DNA from: Oscillospiraceae bacterium | GTDB taxonomy: Bacteria; Bacillota; Clostridia; Oscillospirales; Oscillospiraceae | Direction of reading: 5' to 3' | DNA: 64,000 nt | NCBI GenBank assembly: GCA_902801295.1 | Contig: CADCHN010000004.1 | Coordinates: forward strand, 54,639-118,638 | Made by a program: the position numbers and the translations under genes | Part shown: positions 25,791 to 34,460 of the stretch, in pieces | Layout: each line of letters opens with the position of its first letter | Position numbering within the stretch: the stretch's first letter is position 1 | Notes under the pieces: model-generated | What the model was told of the DNA's origin: nothing | Databases searched by the model: none | What the model saw: only the letters and a program-made list of their open reading frames with translations

Positions 25791-28700
25791 ATGAAGCGTA
25801 TTCTTGCCCTGCTCCTGTGCCTGAGCCTCTGCCTGTCGCTGATCCCGGCGGCCGCGGCCGAGGACATTGAGCTTATTGAGCCGGAAGAAACCGAAGACGC
25901 CGCGCCGATCGAGATCATCGACCCGATCGCGGCGGCGGAAGCCGCGGAACCGGCGGACGAACCTTCAAATGAACCGGCAGACGAACCCGTTGAGGAGTCC
26001 ACGGACGAGATCGCTCTCGCGGGCGAGGCTGACGCCGTCGCCCTCATCGACGAGCCCGACAAAACCGCTCCCGGACCGGACGCGGAGATCCAGGCCACGC
26101 TGGTCGCCAGCGGCAGCTGCGGCGACAGCCTGACCTGGAAATTCTACGACGACGGCGACCTCGTCATCGAAGGCAGCGGCCCGATGACGGACTACACCCG
26201 CGGCACGGCCCCCTGGAATCAGTACCGCAGCCAGATCACCGGGCTGCGTATCTACACCGGCCCAACGACGATCGGCACCTACGCCTTTGCCGACTGCTAT
26301 AACCTGAAGCTTCCGGCGGGCATCGGCAAAGCCTTCCCGAGCAGCTTGACCTCCATCGGCCAGAGCGCCTTTCTGAGCTGCTCTTCGCTGGACTACGTCA
26401 CGATCCCGAGCAGTGTGACCTCGATCGGCACGCAGGCCTTTGACCACTGCAGCGGCATGAAGCGCCTGACGATCTGCGGCTCGCCGACGCTTGCCTATCG
26501 CAGTCTGGGCTGCGCCAACCTGGAGGAGCTCAGCTTCCTCGGCGGCGTGCCGACCTTTGATTCCAACATCTTCCGCAATACCACGGCCAAAGCCTGGTAC
26601 CCCTCCGACAACAGCGCCTGGACGAGCTCCGTGCTGCAGAACTACGGCGGCACCCTCACCTGGCAGGCGGGCTATCACGGCTGGATGGGCGACGACATCA
26701 CCTGGGACCTGAACGCCTCCACCGGCGCGCTGAGCCTGAGCGGCAGCGGCACGAACTGGGACTTCGGCAGCTCCGGAAGTCAGAGCTGGCTTCCGATCCG
26801 CGGCAAGGTCCAATCGGCCGTTGTCGGCTCCGGCATCACGGTGCTGAGAGAGTATGCTATGTCCTATCTGTATAACATGACTTCCGTCAGCCTGCCCGAC
26901 ACGCTGACCGAGATCGGCTGGGAAGTCTTCCTGGGTGCCAGCAAGCTGACTTCGATCACGATCCCGAAGAGCGTGACGAAACTCGGCTACAGGCCATTCC
27001 GCTCCTGCTCCGCCCTGACCGAGGTCCGCTTCCTCGGCCACGCGCCGGAGTCCATCAACGCCAACGCCTTCTCCGGCGTCACCGCCACGGTCTATTACTA
27101 CCCGGTCTACACCTGGACCTCGGACACGATGCAGCAGTACGGCGGCACGCTGACCTGGAAAAACGACAACAAGATCGGCACCAACGTCTACTGGCGGCTG
27201 TATGAGAGCGGCTTGCTGGATGTTTTCGGCAGTACCGGCTATGCGACCGACGACTTCCCCGGCGACTACCCGAACTTCTACGGTTTCAGGGATGAGATCA
27301 CCTATTCATATATTTACTCCGGCTGTACCCGGGCCGGTAATTATCTGTTCTATGGTCTGGACAAGCTGGAAAAGGTCATCATCTATGGCCAGACGGAGCT
27401 CGGGAATCATTGCTTTGGCCGCTGCTCCGCCCTGAAGGAGATCCGCTTCGTCAACAACGCGCCGACTATCAGCGCGACGGCCTTCAACAACGTCACCGCC
27501 ACGGCCTACTATCTGCCGATGACGGACGGCTGGACCTCGGACGTGCTGCAGAACTACGGCGGCTCGATCACCTGGGTCTGCGACAACCAGGTGGGCGACA
27601 ACGTGTTCTGGACGCTCTCCTCCACCGGCGAGCTGATCCTGACCGGCACGGGTTCGACCTGGGACTATTCGGATACGGATCATCCCGGCTTCTACTATAT
27701 CCGCTCCTCCGTCAAAAGCCTGACGGTGGGCGAGGGGATCACGACGGTCGGAGAGTATCTGTTTTATACTATGAGTAATCTCAGCTCCGTCAGCCTCCCC
27801 GAGACGCTGACGACCATTGAAACGGGGACGTTTTATAACTGCTATAGCCTGACCAACCTCACGATCCCGAACAATGTGGCATACATCAACTGGATGGCCT
27901 TCGCCTACTGCAGCGGGCTGAAAACGGTCACCTTTAATGGCACGCCCCACTTCTTTCAGGCCTGCTTCTATCAGGATACCGCCCTGACCGATATCTATTT
28001 CAAGTACCACGCGCCGGATACCATCCCCACCAACACCTTCTACGGCGCCAAGGCCACGGCCTATTACTACCCGGTCTATTCCTGGACCGAGGACAAGATG
28101 ACGCAGCCCAGCAGCGGCTCGCTCACCTGGGTCTGCGACGACAAGATCGGCGACAACGTGACCTGGTATCTGTTCAGCGAGGGGCAGGTGGCCATCCGGG
28201 GCACGGGCGCCACCTGGGATTTTGACAGCTTTGAGCCCGGCTTCTACAACTTCCGCGACGAGGTCAGCTCCGCCGCCGTCGTCGACGGCGTCACCGGTCT
28301 CGGCACCTATCTGTTCTGGCAGATGAACAAGATGGAGTACGTCTCGATCCCGCACAGCGTGACGGCCCTGGGCGAACGGGCCTTCTCCGGCTGCACCGCG
28401 CTGACGGAAATCGCCTTCTACGGCCATGCGCCGAGCTTCGGCTCGAACTGCTTCACCGGCGTCACCGCCACGGCCCGCATTTTCCCGGTGTACAGCTGGA
28501 CGGACAGCGTCAAGCAGAATTACGGCGGCACGATCACCTGGGAGATCGATGACAAGCTCGGCGACAACGTGACCTGGAGGCTGACCAGCGACGGCTGGGT
28601 TTATATCGAGGGCACGGGCGCGACCGATGACTTCGGCGCCCAGATATGCCCGATCTACTTCTTCCGCGACGAGGTCAGCGCCGTCAGGGTAGACTATGGC

Positions 28701-29747
28701 GTCACCGGCCTGGGCAGCTGCCTCTTCGAGGGCTGCACGGCCCTGACCGAGATCCGCTTCCGCGGCCATGCGCCGACGATCGGCAGCGGCGCCTTCCGCG
28801 GCGTGACCGCCACGGCCTATTACTACCCGGTCTATTCCTGGGCCGAGGACAAGCGGCAGAACTACGAGGGCTCCATCACCTGGGTCTGCGACGACAAGAT
28901 CGGCGACGACGTGACCTGGTACCTGGCGGAGAACGGCAAGCTGAGCATCACCGGCACCGGCGAGACCTGGGACTTCATCGACGGCTACAGTCCCGCTTTC
29001 TGCCTCTACTTCAGCGACGAGGTCAAAACCGCCGAGATCGGCGCCGGCGTCACCGGCGTGGGCGACTTTCTGTTCTGGATCATGGACGCGCTTGAGATCG
29101 TCGTCCTCGGTCCGGATGTGGAGACGATAGGTGCCAAGGCCTTCAGTTGGTGCACTAAGCTCACGGAGATCCGCTTCCAGGGCGAGGCGCCGAGCTTCGG
29201 CAACAACTGCTTCTACCGCGTCACCGCCACGGCCTACTACCCGGCGGATGACCCGACCTGGACCGAGGACGTGAGGCAGGACTACGGCGGCGATATCACC
29301 TGGGTGCCCTACGGCGGCTATACCGTCTCCGTGGCCAACTACACCAAGGGGATCACCTCCACCAGCCTGGCGCCGGGCGTCAGCTATTCTGGTGTGCAGA
29401 CCTTCACGGTGACCTCCACCGGTGACAAGGCCGTTCTGGTCGCAATCAAGAACGGCGAAGACGACTATACGATTCTCGAATGCACCACCGTGGGCAGCGA
29501 ACACCGCTACACGGTGATGGTGGGCAAAGAGCTCGAGATCGTTATCGCGCTCAAGGGCGACGTGAACCTGGACGGCAAGGTGGCGCTGAAGGATAACCTG
29601 ATGCTGAAAAAGCACATCGCCGGCACGGAAACGCTCTCCGACCTGTCATTCCTGGTCGGTGATGTGGACGGCAGCGGCACGATCAAACTGAAGGATACGC
29701 TCACCGTCAAAAAGGTCATTGCCGGTACAGCCAGCTTCGAGTGGTAA
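25791..29747 (+). CDS. Secreted leucine-rich-repeat (BspA-like) protein with dockerin
   Basis: A 1318-residue secreted protein. Residues 1-23 form a signal peptide (KRILALLLCLSLCLSLIPAA, Ala-rich cleavage site). Residues about 25-95 are a Glu/Pro-rich acidic linker. Then come about seven composite modules of 110-150 residues, each with LRR_5/BspA-type turns (LTSITIPKSVTKLG, CSALTEIRF) followed by a conserved W-rich strand (YPVYSWT, QNYGGTITW) and a GDNVTWYL...GTGATWDF hairpin. The end carries a type I dockerin with two Ca-binding repeats, GDVNLDGKVALKD and GDVDGSGTIKLKD, which would dock onto a cohesin on the cell surface. No enzymatic domain is visible. Likely an adhesin or cell-surface complex component. 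Confidence 0.88.
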   Translation: MKRILALLLCLSLCLSLIPAAAAEDIELIEPEETEDAAPIEIIDPIAAAEAAEPADEPSNEPADEPVEESTDEIALAGEADAVALIDEPDKTAPGPDAEIQATLVASGSCGDSLTWKFYDDGDLVIEGSGPMTDYTRGTAPWNQYRSQITGLRIYTGPTTIGTYAFADCYNLKLPAGIGKAFPSSLTSIGQSAFLSCSSLDYVTIPSSVTSIGTQAFDHCSGMKRLTICGSPTLAYRSLGCANLEELSFLGGVPTFDSNIFRNTTAKAWYPSDNSAWTSSVLQNYGGTLTWQAGYHGWMGDDITWDLNASTGALSLSGSGTNWDFGSSGSQSWLPIRGKVQSAVVGSGITVLREYAMSYLYNMTSVSLPDTLTEIGWEVFLGASKLTSITIPKSVTKLGYRPFRSCSALTEVRFLGHAPESINANAFSGVTATVYYYPVYTWTSDTMQQYGGTLTWKNDNKIGTNVYWRLYESGLLDVFGSTGYATDDFPGDYPNFYGFRDEITYSYIYSGCTRAGNYLFYGLDKLEKVIIYGQTELGNHCFGRCSALKEIRFVNNAPTISATAFNNVTATAYYLPMTDGWTSDVLQNYGGSITWVCDNQVGDNVFWTLSSTGELILTGTGSTWDYSDTDHPGFYYIRSSVKSLTVGEGITTVGEYLFYTMSNLSSVSLPETLTTIETGTFYNCYSLTNLTIPNNVAYINWMAFAYCSGLKTVTFNGTPHFFQACFYQDTALTDIYFKYHAPDTIPTNTFYGAKATAYYYPVYSWTEDKMTQPSSGSLTWVCDDKIGDNVTWYLFSEGQVAIRGTGATWDFDSFEPGFYNFRDEVSSAAVVDGVTGLGTYLFWQMNKMEYVSIPHSVTALGERAFSGCTALTEIAFYGHAPSFGSNCFTGVTATARIFPVYSWTDSVKQNYGGTITWEIDDKLGDNVTWRLTSDGWVYIEGTGATDDFGAQICPIYFFRDEVSAVRVDYGVTGLGSCLFEGCTALTEIRFRGHAPTIGSGAFRGVTATAYYYPVYSWAEDKRQNYEGSITWVCDDKIGDDVTWYLAENGKLSITGTGETWDFIDGYSPAFCLYFSDEVKTAEIGAGVTGVGDFLFWIMDALEIVVLGPDVETIGAKAFSWCTKLTEIRFQGEAPSFGNNCFYRVTATAYYPADDPTWTEDVRQDYGGDITWVPYGGYTVSVANYTKGITSTSLAPGVSYSGVQTFTVTSTGDKAVLVAIKNGEDDYTILECTTVGSEHRYTVMVGKELEIVIALKGDVNLDGKVALKDNLMLKKHIAGTETLSDLSFLVGDVDGSGTIKLKDTLTVKKVIAGTASFEW

Positions 29748-29762
29748 ACACATAAAAACATC

Positions 29763-29796
29763 AAACAGGGCGCGCTCATTCGGGCGCGCCCTGTTT
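29763..29796 (+). terminator. Rho-independent terminator after the LRR gene
   Basis: AAACAGGGCGCGC (29763-29775) pairs perfectly with GCGCGCCCTGTTT (29784-29796) over an 8-base loop; it starts 16 bases after the stop codon. The T-run is short. Confidence 0.75.
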
Positions 29797-29912
29797 GCCG
29801 TTTAGTTTAAAACTGCGAAAAACTATTGTGTTTTATGGCCGGATTGGTAGCTTCTTCAAAGAAAGTATCATGGAGAAGAAATTATGTTAACCATTTTTGC
29901 GGATTGTCTTTG

Positions 29913-30614
29913 TCAGAGTTCCTCGTAGATTCGGCGCAGGCGGGCAATCTCGTCCTGCGGCAGCGGGGGCAGGAAGGGATCGGCCTGCGTGTAGTAACAG
30001 GCTCGCACATAGGGACGGATGAAGACCTCTCTGCGCTCCGGGCGCAGATCCACAAAGGCGAAGAGGCCGTTGTCCAGACGAAATACAGCGTGGTCGCGGT
30101 AGTAACCGAGATAAGAGAGAACCTGCGGCTTGACGTAGGGCTGTTGACTCAGGTCGTATTCTTCCTGCGTTTGTGCAAGAAAGATCGCAGTGACATCCGA
30201 CTTGCGCGCCTCCTCCAACCCGATCCGCACCGCATCCTCCACGGGAAAGCGGTAGTAAGCTGCCGAGAGGAAGGGGAGGGCGATGCTCCGGCAATCCAGC
30301 TGATGAGCGAGAGCAAACAGAGACTCATAGCAGCAGCGCAGGACGACAAGCTCATTGCTTTCGCCGTAGCGCCATTGCGGCGTACCGGTGGCAAAGAGCC
30401 AGCGAAACGGCAGATTCCCGGCGTCAAAGGGCCAGGCTCTGCCCACGGACAGAAAGCGCTTTTCTTTCAGCCTTGCCAGCAGAGCTTCTCCGCCGCAGGC
30501 GCCGATGCGCTGGGAGACCGGCTCTTCGCTCAAATTCATCGTGTTTTCAATGCACACCACGGCGGCGTCCGCCGTGACGGATAAGATATCTTCTTGCGTA
30601 ACGAGATATGATTT
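29913..30614 (-). CDS. Macro-domain protein, apparent start codon missing
   Basis: A macro (ADP-ribose-binding) domain of about 233 residues: EDILSVTADAAVVCIENTM corresponds to the first two strands, QRIGACGG to the substrate loop, AWPFDAGNLPFRWLFATGTP and SIALPFLSAAYYRFPVEDAV to the later ADP-ribose loops. The domain begins at about 30600. A strong promoter lies at 30666-30694 and AGGAG at 30621-30625, but the codon six bases after it is AAA (30612-30614) and no ATG, GTG or TTG occurs in frame until ATG 30542, inside the domain. The only upstream ATG, at 30824, is ahead of the promoter. Thus the start is non-canonical, mutated, or the promoter is misleading. I list the expected initiation point. 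Confidence 0.6.
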   Translation of the reverse strand, partial: KSYLVTQEDILSVTADAAVVCIENTMNLSEEPVSQRIGACGGEALLARLKEKRFLSVGRAWPFDAGNLPFRWLFATGTPQWRYGESNELVVLRCCYESLFALAHQLDCRSIALPFLSAAYYRFPVEDAVRIGLEEARKSDVTAIFLAQTQEEYDLSQQPYVKPQVLSYLGYYRDHAVFRLDNGLFAFVDLRPERREVFIRPYVRACYYTQADPFLPPLPQDEIARLRRIYEEL

Positions 30615-30665
30615 GTTCTGCTCCTGCGTTCCCGCAGCTGTCGGATGCGGGCGTTTGATGGGTAA

Positions 30666-30694
30666 AGTATAAACAATCCCGGCCGTTCCGTCAA
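30666..30694 (-). promoter_or_regulatory. Promoter of the macro-domain gene
   Basis: Minus-strand TTGACG, 17-base spacer, TATACT, near consensus. It diverges from the aminopeptidase promoter located about 65 bases away. Confidence 0.7.
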
Positions 30695-30757
30695 TGGAAA
30701 AGCAAACGGACTCGGTACAAGCTGCGTCTGAAATGGGCGGAAGCGCAGGAATGGCGC

Positions 30758-30786
30758 TTGCCTTTCTGCTGCCGATGCGGTAAAAT
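30758..30786 (+). promoter_or_regulatory. Promoter of the aminopeptidase gene
   Basis: TTGCCT (30758-30763), 17 bases, TAAAAT (30781-30786), 36 bases before a start codon with AAGGAGG. Confidence 0.7.
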
Positions 30787-30822
30787 ATATAAAAATAAAT
30801 TGTTTCAAAGGAGGCTTTTTCC

Positions 30823-32058
30823 ATGCAGATTACCCTGGAACTGTTACAGAGCTATGCGCGCCTGATCGTGCGCTCCGGCGCCAACGTCCGCCCGGGTCAG
30901 ACGGTGCTGCTGAACATCGCGGTGGAGCAGGCGGACTTCGCCGAGATGCTGACCGAGGAATGCTACAAGGCCGGCGCCAAAAAGGTCAACGTCGAGTGGC
31001 AGAGTGACGCGATTTCCCGTCTGCACTTCCAGTACGCCGCGCAGGAGACGCTTGCCGAGGTGCTGCCCTGGGAGGAGGCCAAGGCCAAGCAGATGACGGT
31101 TGATCTGCCCTGCCGGATTTTTATTGCCTCGCAGGATCCGGACGCGCTGGCAGGCATTTCCCCGGAAAAGCTCTCCGCCGTCGGCCAGAGCCGCGCCCGC
31201 GTGCTCAAGCCATACCGCAACGCGATCGACGGAAAGCATCAGTGGACCATCGCGGCCTACCCCTCGGAGAAATGGGCGAAAAAGTGCTTCCCGGAGGAGA
31301 CGACCGAGAATGCCGTGGCCAAGCTGTGGGAGGCGGTGCTGAAAACCGTCCGCATTGACGGCGAGCATGATCCCGTGGCTGCCTGGCAGGCCCACACGAC
31401 CTTCATTTCGGAGAAGGCCGCCTGGCTCAATGCCCAGCAGTTCCGCCGCCTGCGTTATGCCAGTGCCAACGGCACCGACTTCACCGTGGAACTGATTCCC
31501 GACGCCCGCTGGGAGGGTGCTGCGGCCGTCAACTCCCAGAACGGCGCAAGCTACATCCCGAACATGCCCACCGAGGAGATCTTCACCTCGCCCCTGGCGG
31601 GCAGCTGCGAGGGCACCCTCGTTGCCACAAAGCCGCTGTCCTGGAACAGCCAGCTGATCGAGAACTTCTCCATTACCTTTGAAAACGGCCGCGCCGTTTC
31701 CTGCCGGGCGGAGAAGGGCCAGGAGCTGCTGGAGAAGATGCTCGTGATGGACGAGTGCGCCAACATGCTCGGCGAGGTCGCTCTGGTGCCGAAGGAGAGC
31801 CCGGTCAACCGCTGCGGCTTCCTGTTCTACGAGACGCTCTTTGATGAAAACGCCTGCTGCCATGTGGCGCTGGGTGCCGGCTTCAAGGAAGTGCTCCCGG
31901 ACGGCGATGATCTGAGCACCGCCGAGGCACAAAAGCGCGGCATCAACGATTCCATCATCCACGTGGACTTTATGGTGGGCAGCGACGACCTCTCCATCGA
32001 CGGCATCCGCGCCGACGGTAGCAGCGCACCCATCTTCCGCAACGGCACCTGGGCCTGA
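30823..32058 (+). CDS. M29-family aminopeptidase (AmpS/PepS type)
   Basis: A 411-residue cytoplasmic metallo-aminopeptidase of the M29 (thermophilic AmpT/PepS) family. It has the N-terminal GANVRPGQTVLLNIAVEQAD, a central PTEEIFTSP block in which the glutamates bind metal, GEVALVPKESPVNR, and the C-terminal HVALGAGFKE with IHVDFMVGSDDL, where H and D complete the two-metal site. Length matches the family. It releases N-terminal residues from peptides. AAGGAGG lies eight bases upstream of the ATG. A hairpin follows 27 bases after the stop. Confidence 0.9.
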   Translation: MQITLELLQSYARLIVRSGANVRPGQTVLLNIAVEQADFAEMLTEECYKAGAKKVNVEWQSDAISRLHFQYAAQETLAEVLPWEEAKAKQMTVDLPCRIFIASQDPDALAGISPEKLSAVGQSRARVLKPYRNAIDGKHQWTIAAYPSEKWAKKCFPEETTENAVAKLWEAVLKTVRIDGEHDPVAAWQAHTTFISEKAAWLNAQQFRRLRYASANGTDFTVELIPDARWEGAAAVNSQNGASYIPNMPTEEIFTSPLAGSCEGTLVATKPLSWNSQLIENFSITFENGRAVSCRAEKGQELLEKMLVMDECANMLGEVALVPKESPVNRCGFLFYETLFDENACCHVALGAGFKEVLPDGDDLSTAEAQKRGINDSIIHVDFMVGSDDLSIDGIRADGSSAPIFRNGTWA

Positions 32059-32085
32059 GACGGAGCAGGACGAAACAGCAGCATG

Positions 32086-32113
32086 GGGATGAGATACCAT
32101 ATCTCATCCCTTT
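32086..32113 (+). terminator. Hairpin terminator after the aminopeptidase gene
   Basis: GGGATGAGATA (32086-32096) and TATCTCATCCC (32100-32110), perfect 11 bp with a 3-base loop, then TTT. The T-tract is short, so some read-through into dinB is likely. The hairpin overlaps an in-frame ATG of dinB at 32083, arguing against that ATG as a start. Confidence 0.6.
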
Positions 32114-32154
32114 GCTCTGTCAAGAGCAGAAAGAACGGACGGGAGGCGAGGACG

Positions 32155-33369
32155 CTGCAGCAAATCATTATACATGTGGATATGGACGCGTTCTACGCCT
32201 CCGTCGAGACGCGGGATGATCCGTCTCTGCGCGGCAAGCCCCTGATCATCGGCTCGCTGCCGACCGAGCGCGGCGTGGTTGCCACCTGCAGCTATGAGGC
32301 GCGCAAATTCGGCGTCCACTCCGGCATGAACATCAAGGATGCCTACCGCCTGTGCCCGGGCGGCATATACATGCACCCGAACTTCGACAAATACAAGGCT
32401 GTTTCCGCGCAGCTGCACGGAATCTGGGACAGCTACGCCACCGCCTCCGAAGCCATAGCGCTGGATGAGGCGTATCTGGACGTCACCGAGCGGGCGGGGG
32501 ATTGGGAAGGCGCACGGGAGATCGCCCGCGCGATCAAGCAGAGGACGCGCGACGAGTTGCATTTGACCTGCTCGGTCGGCCTGGCCTACTCCAAGACGGC
32601 GGCCAAGACTGCCAGCGAGGAGAAGAAGCCGGACGGCTATTTCGAGATCCCCACCGCGCAGGATTTCGTGAATCTGATCCTGGACCGGGACGTACAGGTC
32701 CTCTACACCGTCGGGGCCATGACCGCCGAAAAGCTGCGCGCCGCCGGAATCCGCACCGTGCGGGAGGTGCAGGAGCGACAGGAGGATGTGATCCGACTGC
32801 TGGGTAAGCAGGGACGCTGGATCACGCAGATCGCCTTCGGCATCGACGACCGACGGGTAGAGCCATACCGACCGGAGGAGGCCAAGTCCATCGGCCGGGA
32901 GCTTACGTTCCAGAAGGACGTGGATCATTTTGAGCTGCTGAAGGACGTGCTGTTTCTGCTGGCGCTGAACGTGGAAAACCGCGCCCGGCGCATCGGCCTG
33001 CGCGGCAAGGGCGTCACGCTGAAGCTCACCTACGCGGACATGAAAAGCATCACCCGTTCGCGCAGCCCGGCCGCCTGCGGCTCCGCCGTTTCCATATGGC
33101 AAGAGGCGTCGAAGCTGCTGGACTGCGTGGAGAAGCGGCCCGTCCGGCTGATCGGCGTGAGCCTCTATCATCTGACCGACGAGGAGGAGCGCCAGCTCCG
33201 GCTGGCGGATTTCGACGACGAGGACGAGCGGGAGCGGGAGGCGGAGCAGAATCGCCTGTTTGCCGCGCTGGAGGCGCACTATCATCTGGACTTTGCCGGC
33301 CACAGAGAGGATCTGTACCATATGGAGACGCTGCACAAAACCGCGGAATACATGCGGAAGCATTTTTAA
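32155..33369 (+). CDS. dinB: DNA polymerase IV (Y-family translesion polymerase)
   Basis: About 404 residues. Catalytic acidic residues lie in HVDMDAFYASVE and IALDEAYLDV; the finger region has VVATCSYEARKFGVHSGMNI; the thumb/HhH region has VGAMTAEKLRAAGIRTV; the little finger ends near residue 350. The conserved N-terminus starts at QQIIIHVD, immediately after a CTG (32155) that has GGGAGG eight bases upstream. The ATG at 32083 lies in a terminator-like hairpin, so I prefer CTG; this choice is not certain. The C-terminal tail is rich in Glu/Asp/Arg and lacks an obvious clamp-binding motif at the extreme end. Confidence 0.88.
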   Translation: MQQIIIHVDMDAFYASVETRDDPSLRGKPLIIGSLPTERGVVATCSYEARKFGVHSGMNIKDAYRLCPGGIYMHPNFDKYKAVSAQLHGIWDSYATASEAIALDEAYLDVTERAGDWEGAREIARAIKQRTRDELHLTCSVGLAYSKTAAKTASEEKKPDGYFEIPTAQDFVNLILDRDVQVLYTVGAMTAEKLRAAGIRTVREVQERQEDVIRLLGKQGRWITQIAFGIDDRRVEPYRPEEAKSIGRELTFQKDVDHFELLKDVLFLLALNVENRARRIGLRGKGVTLKLTYADMKSITRSRSPAACGSAVSIWQEASKLLDCVEKRPVRLIGVSLYHLTDEEERQLRLADFDDEDEREREAEQNRLFAALEAHYHLDFAGHREDLYHMETLHKTAEYMRKHF

Positions 33370-33398
33370 TATGAAAGAACCACAAGCTATCGGCCGCT

Positions 33399-33462
33399 TT
33401 GAAACAGCACCCCATTTGTTAGTAGTTTACCATACTGTCTAACAAATGGGGTGCTGTTTCAA
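33399..33462. repeat. 24-bp perfect inverted repeat between dinB and the AraC gene
   Basis: Positions 33399-33422 and 33439-33462 are exact reverse complements (arms include CAGCACCCCATTTGTTAG), with a 16-base loop. It starts 29 bases after dinB and lies before the end of the convergent AraC gene. There is no T-run on either side, so a simple rho-independent terminator is not obvious. Confidence 0.8.
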
Positions 33463-33495
33463 GCCAATGATCATTTGCGTATGGGAATGAAGCTA

Positions 33496-34326
33496 TTACG
33501 GCCGCTCTGCGGCCTCCTGCGGGCTGATGCCGTAGACCTGCCGAAAAGAGCGGTAAAAATTGGCGTAGTCCTGAAAACCGCAGGACTGGCAGGCATCGCC
33601 CGGGCTGCTTCCCTCAGCGAGCATCTGCCGAGCGTGCTGCAGGCGCTTAAGCAGAATGTAGTGATATACGCTGGTGCCGACACTGCGGCGGAACAGATGG
33701 GACAGATAGTATTTGCTGACAAAAAAGCGAGCGGCGAGATCCTCCAGACGGATCTCCTCCTGATAGTGGCCGTTGATATAGCTCAGCACCCCGGAGACCA
33801 GCGGCGCGTCCGGCGCGCTGTCCGCCTCGCGGGTCTGGCCCTCGGTCAGACGCGTCAGCTCAGCCAGCAGCTGCAGAAACAGGCCCTGCGCATACAAGGC
33901 GCTGCCGCTCCGCTCGGATTGAAACTCCCGCGCCAGCTGGCGGGCCAGAGAGGGGATCGCGCTGCCCGCACAGGGGAAGAGATTCTGCCCGGTGCCAAAG
34001 CAGCTCTGCACGGCGCCATCTGCGGAGACCTGCGCCAGATAGTCCGCGTTGATCCAGAGGACGATCCGTTCATACGCCTCGTCCGGCGCGACCATGGGGC
34101 GGTGCAGCTCCATGGGGCTGATGAGCAGGATATCGTCCGGCCGGAGGACACAGCTGCGTCCCTCGACCAGATACTCCACGTTCCCGCGAAGAAAGTAATA
34201 GAGCTCATAAAAGTCGTGATGGTGCAGCGGAACCTCCTGCATTTTGGGGTCCTGATAGTGAAAAATTTCAAAGTCCGGGCGGCTCATGCTCTGCCGGGGA
34301 TTAAAGCGCTGCGCGTTTCGTGTCAT
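33496..34326 (-). CDS. AraC-family regulator, probable hexuronate operon activator
   Basis: A 276-residue AraC/XylS protein. The N-terminal cupin sensor has PLHHHDFYELYYFLRGNVEY and DDILLISPMELHRP. The C-terminal pair of HTH motifs has IRLEDLAARFFVSKYYLSHLF and GDACQSCGFQDYANFYRSFR, ending YGISPQEAAERP. Start ATG 34326 has AGGTG upstream. It is divergent from uxuA, and its promoter overlaps direct repeats shared with the uxuA promoter, so it likely senses a uronate or an intermediate and controls the operon as well as itself. Confidence 0.88.
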   Translation of the reverse strand: MTRNAQRFNPRQSMSRPDFEIFHYQDPKMQEVPLHHHDFYELYYFLRGNVEYLVEGRSCVLRPDDILLISPMELHRPMVAPDEAYERIVLWINADYLAQVSADGAVQSCFGTGQNLFPCAGSAIPSLARQLAREFQSERSGSALYAQGLFLQLLAELTRLTEGQTREADSAPDAPLVSGVLSYINGHYQEEIRLEDLAARFFVSKYYLSHLFRRSVGTSVYHYILLKRLQHARQMLAEGSSPGDACQSCGFQDYANFYRSFRQVYGISPQEAAERP

Positions 34327-34344
34327 GCTGCTCACCTCAGATTC

Positions 34345-34373
34345 AGTATAGAGCAAGAATTACAATCTTTCAA
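34345..34373 (-). promoter_or_regulatory. Promoter of the AraC-family gene
   Basis: Minus-strand TTGAAA, 17-base spacer, TATACT, ending 19 bases before the start codon. Confidence 0.7.
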
Positions 34374-34393
34374 GCAAAAATAACAATTACATT
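34358..34393. promoter_or_regulatory. Direct repeats, candidate AraC-type half-sites
   Basis: AATTACAAT (34358-34366) and AATTACATT (34385-34393) lie 27 bases apart. One falls in the spacer of the regulator's promoter, the other overlaps the weak -35 of the uxuA promoter, as expected for autorepression and activation by one regulator. Confidence 0.5.
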
Positions 34394-34414
34394 GTTTTTG
34401 TTGTGCTGTATAAT
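34386..34414 (+). promoter_or_regulatory. Promoter of the hexuronate operon
   Basis: Perfect -10 TATAAT (34409-34414), 17-base spacer, poor -35 ATTACA. A good -10 with a poor -35 fits an activator-dependent promoter. Confidence 0.65.
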
Positions 34415-34460
34415 ACCGATATGGAAGAATACAAAATCAGGTTGACAGGGAGGAAACCGT

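Noticed and set aside
27306..29615. A 769-codon open frame on the minus strand opposite the LRR gene
   Set aside because: It mirrors the GC-rich third positions and internal repeats of the LRR gene, has no ribosome site, and its product is low-complexity (Gly/Ala/Arg/Asp-rich).
30844..33363. Two frames of about 420 codons on the minus strand opposite the aminopeptidase and dinB
   Set aside because: Antisense shadows of well-supported enzymes in GC-rich DNA.
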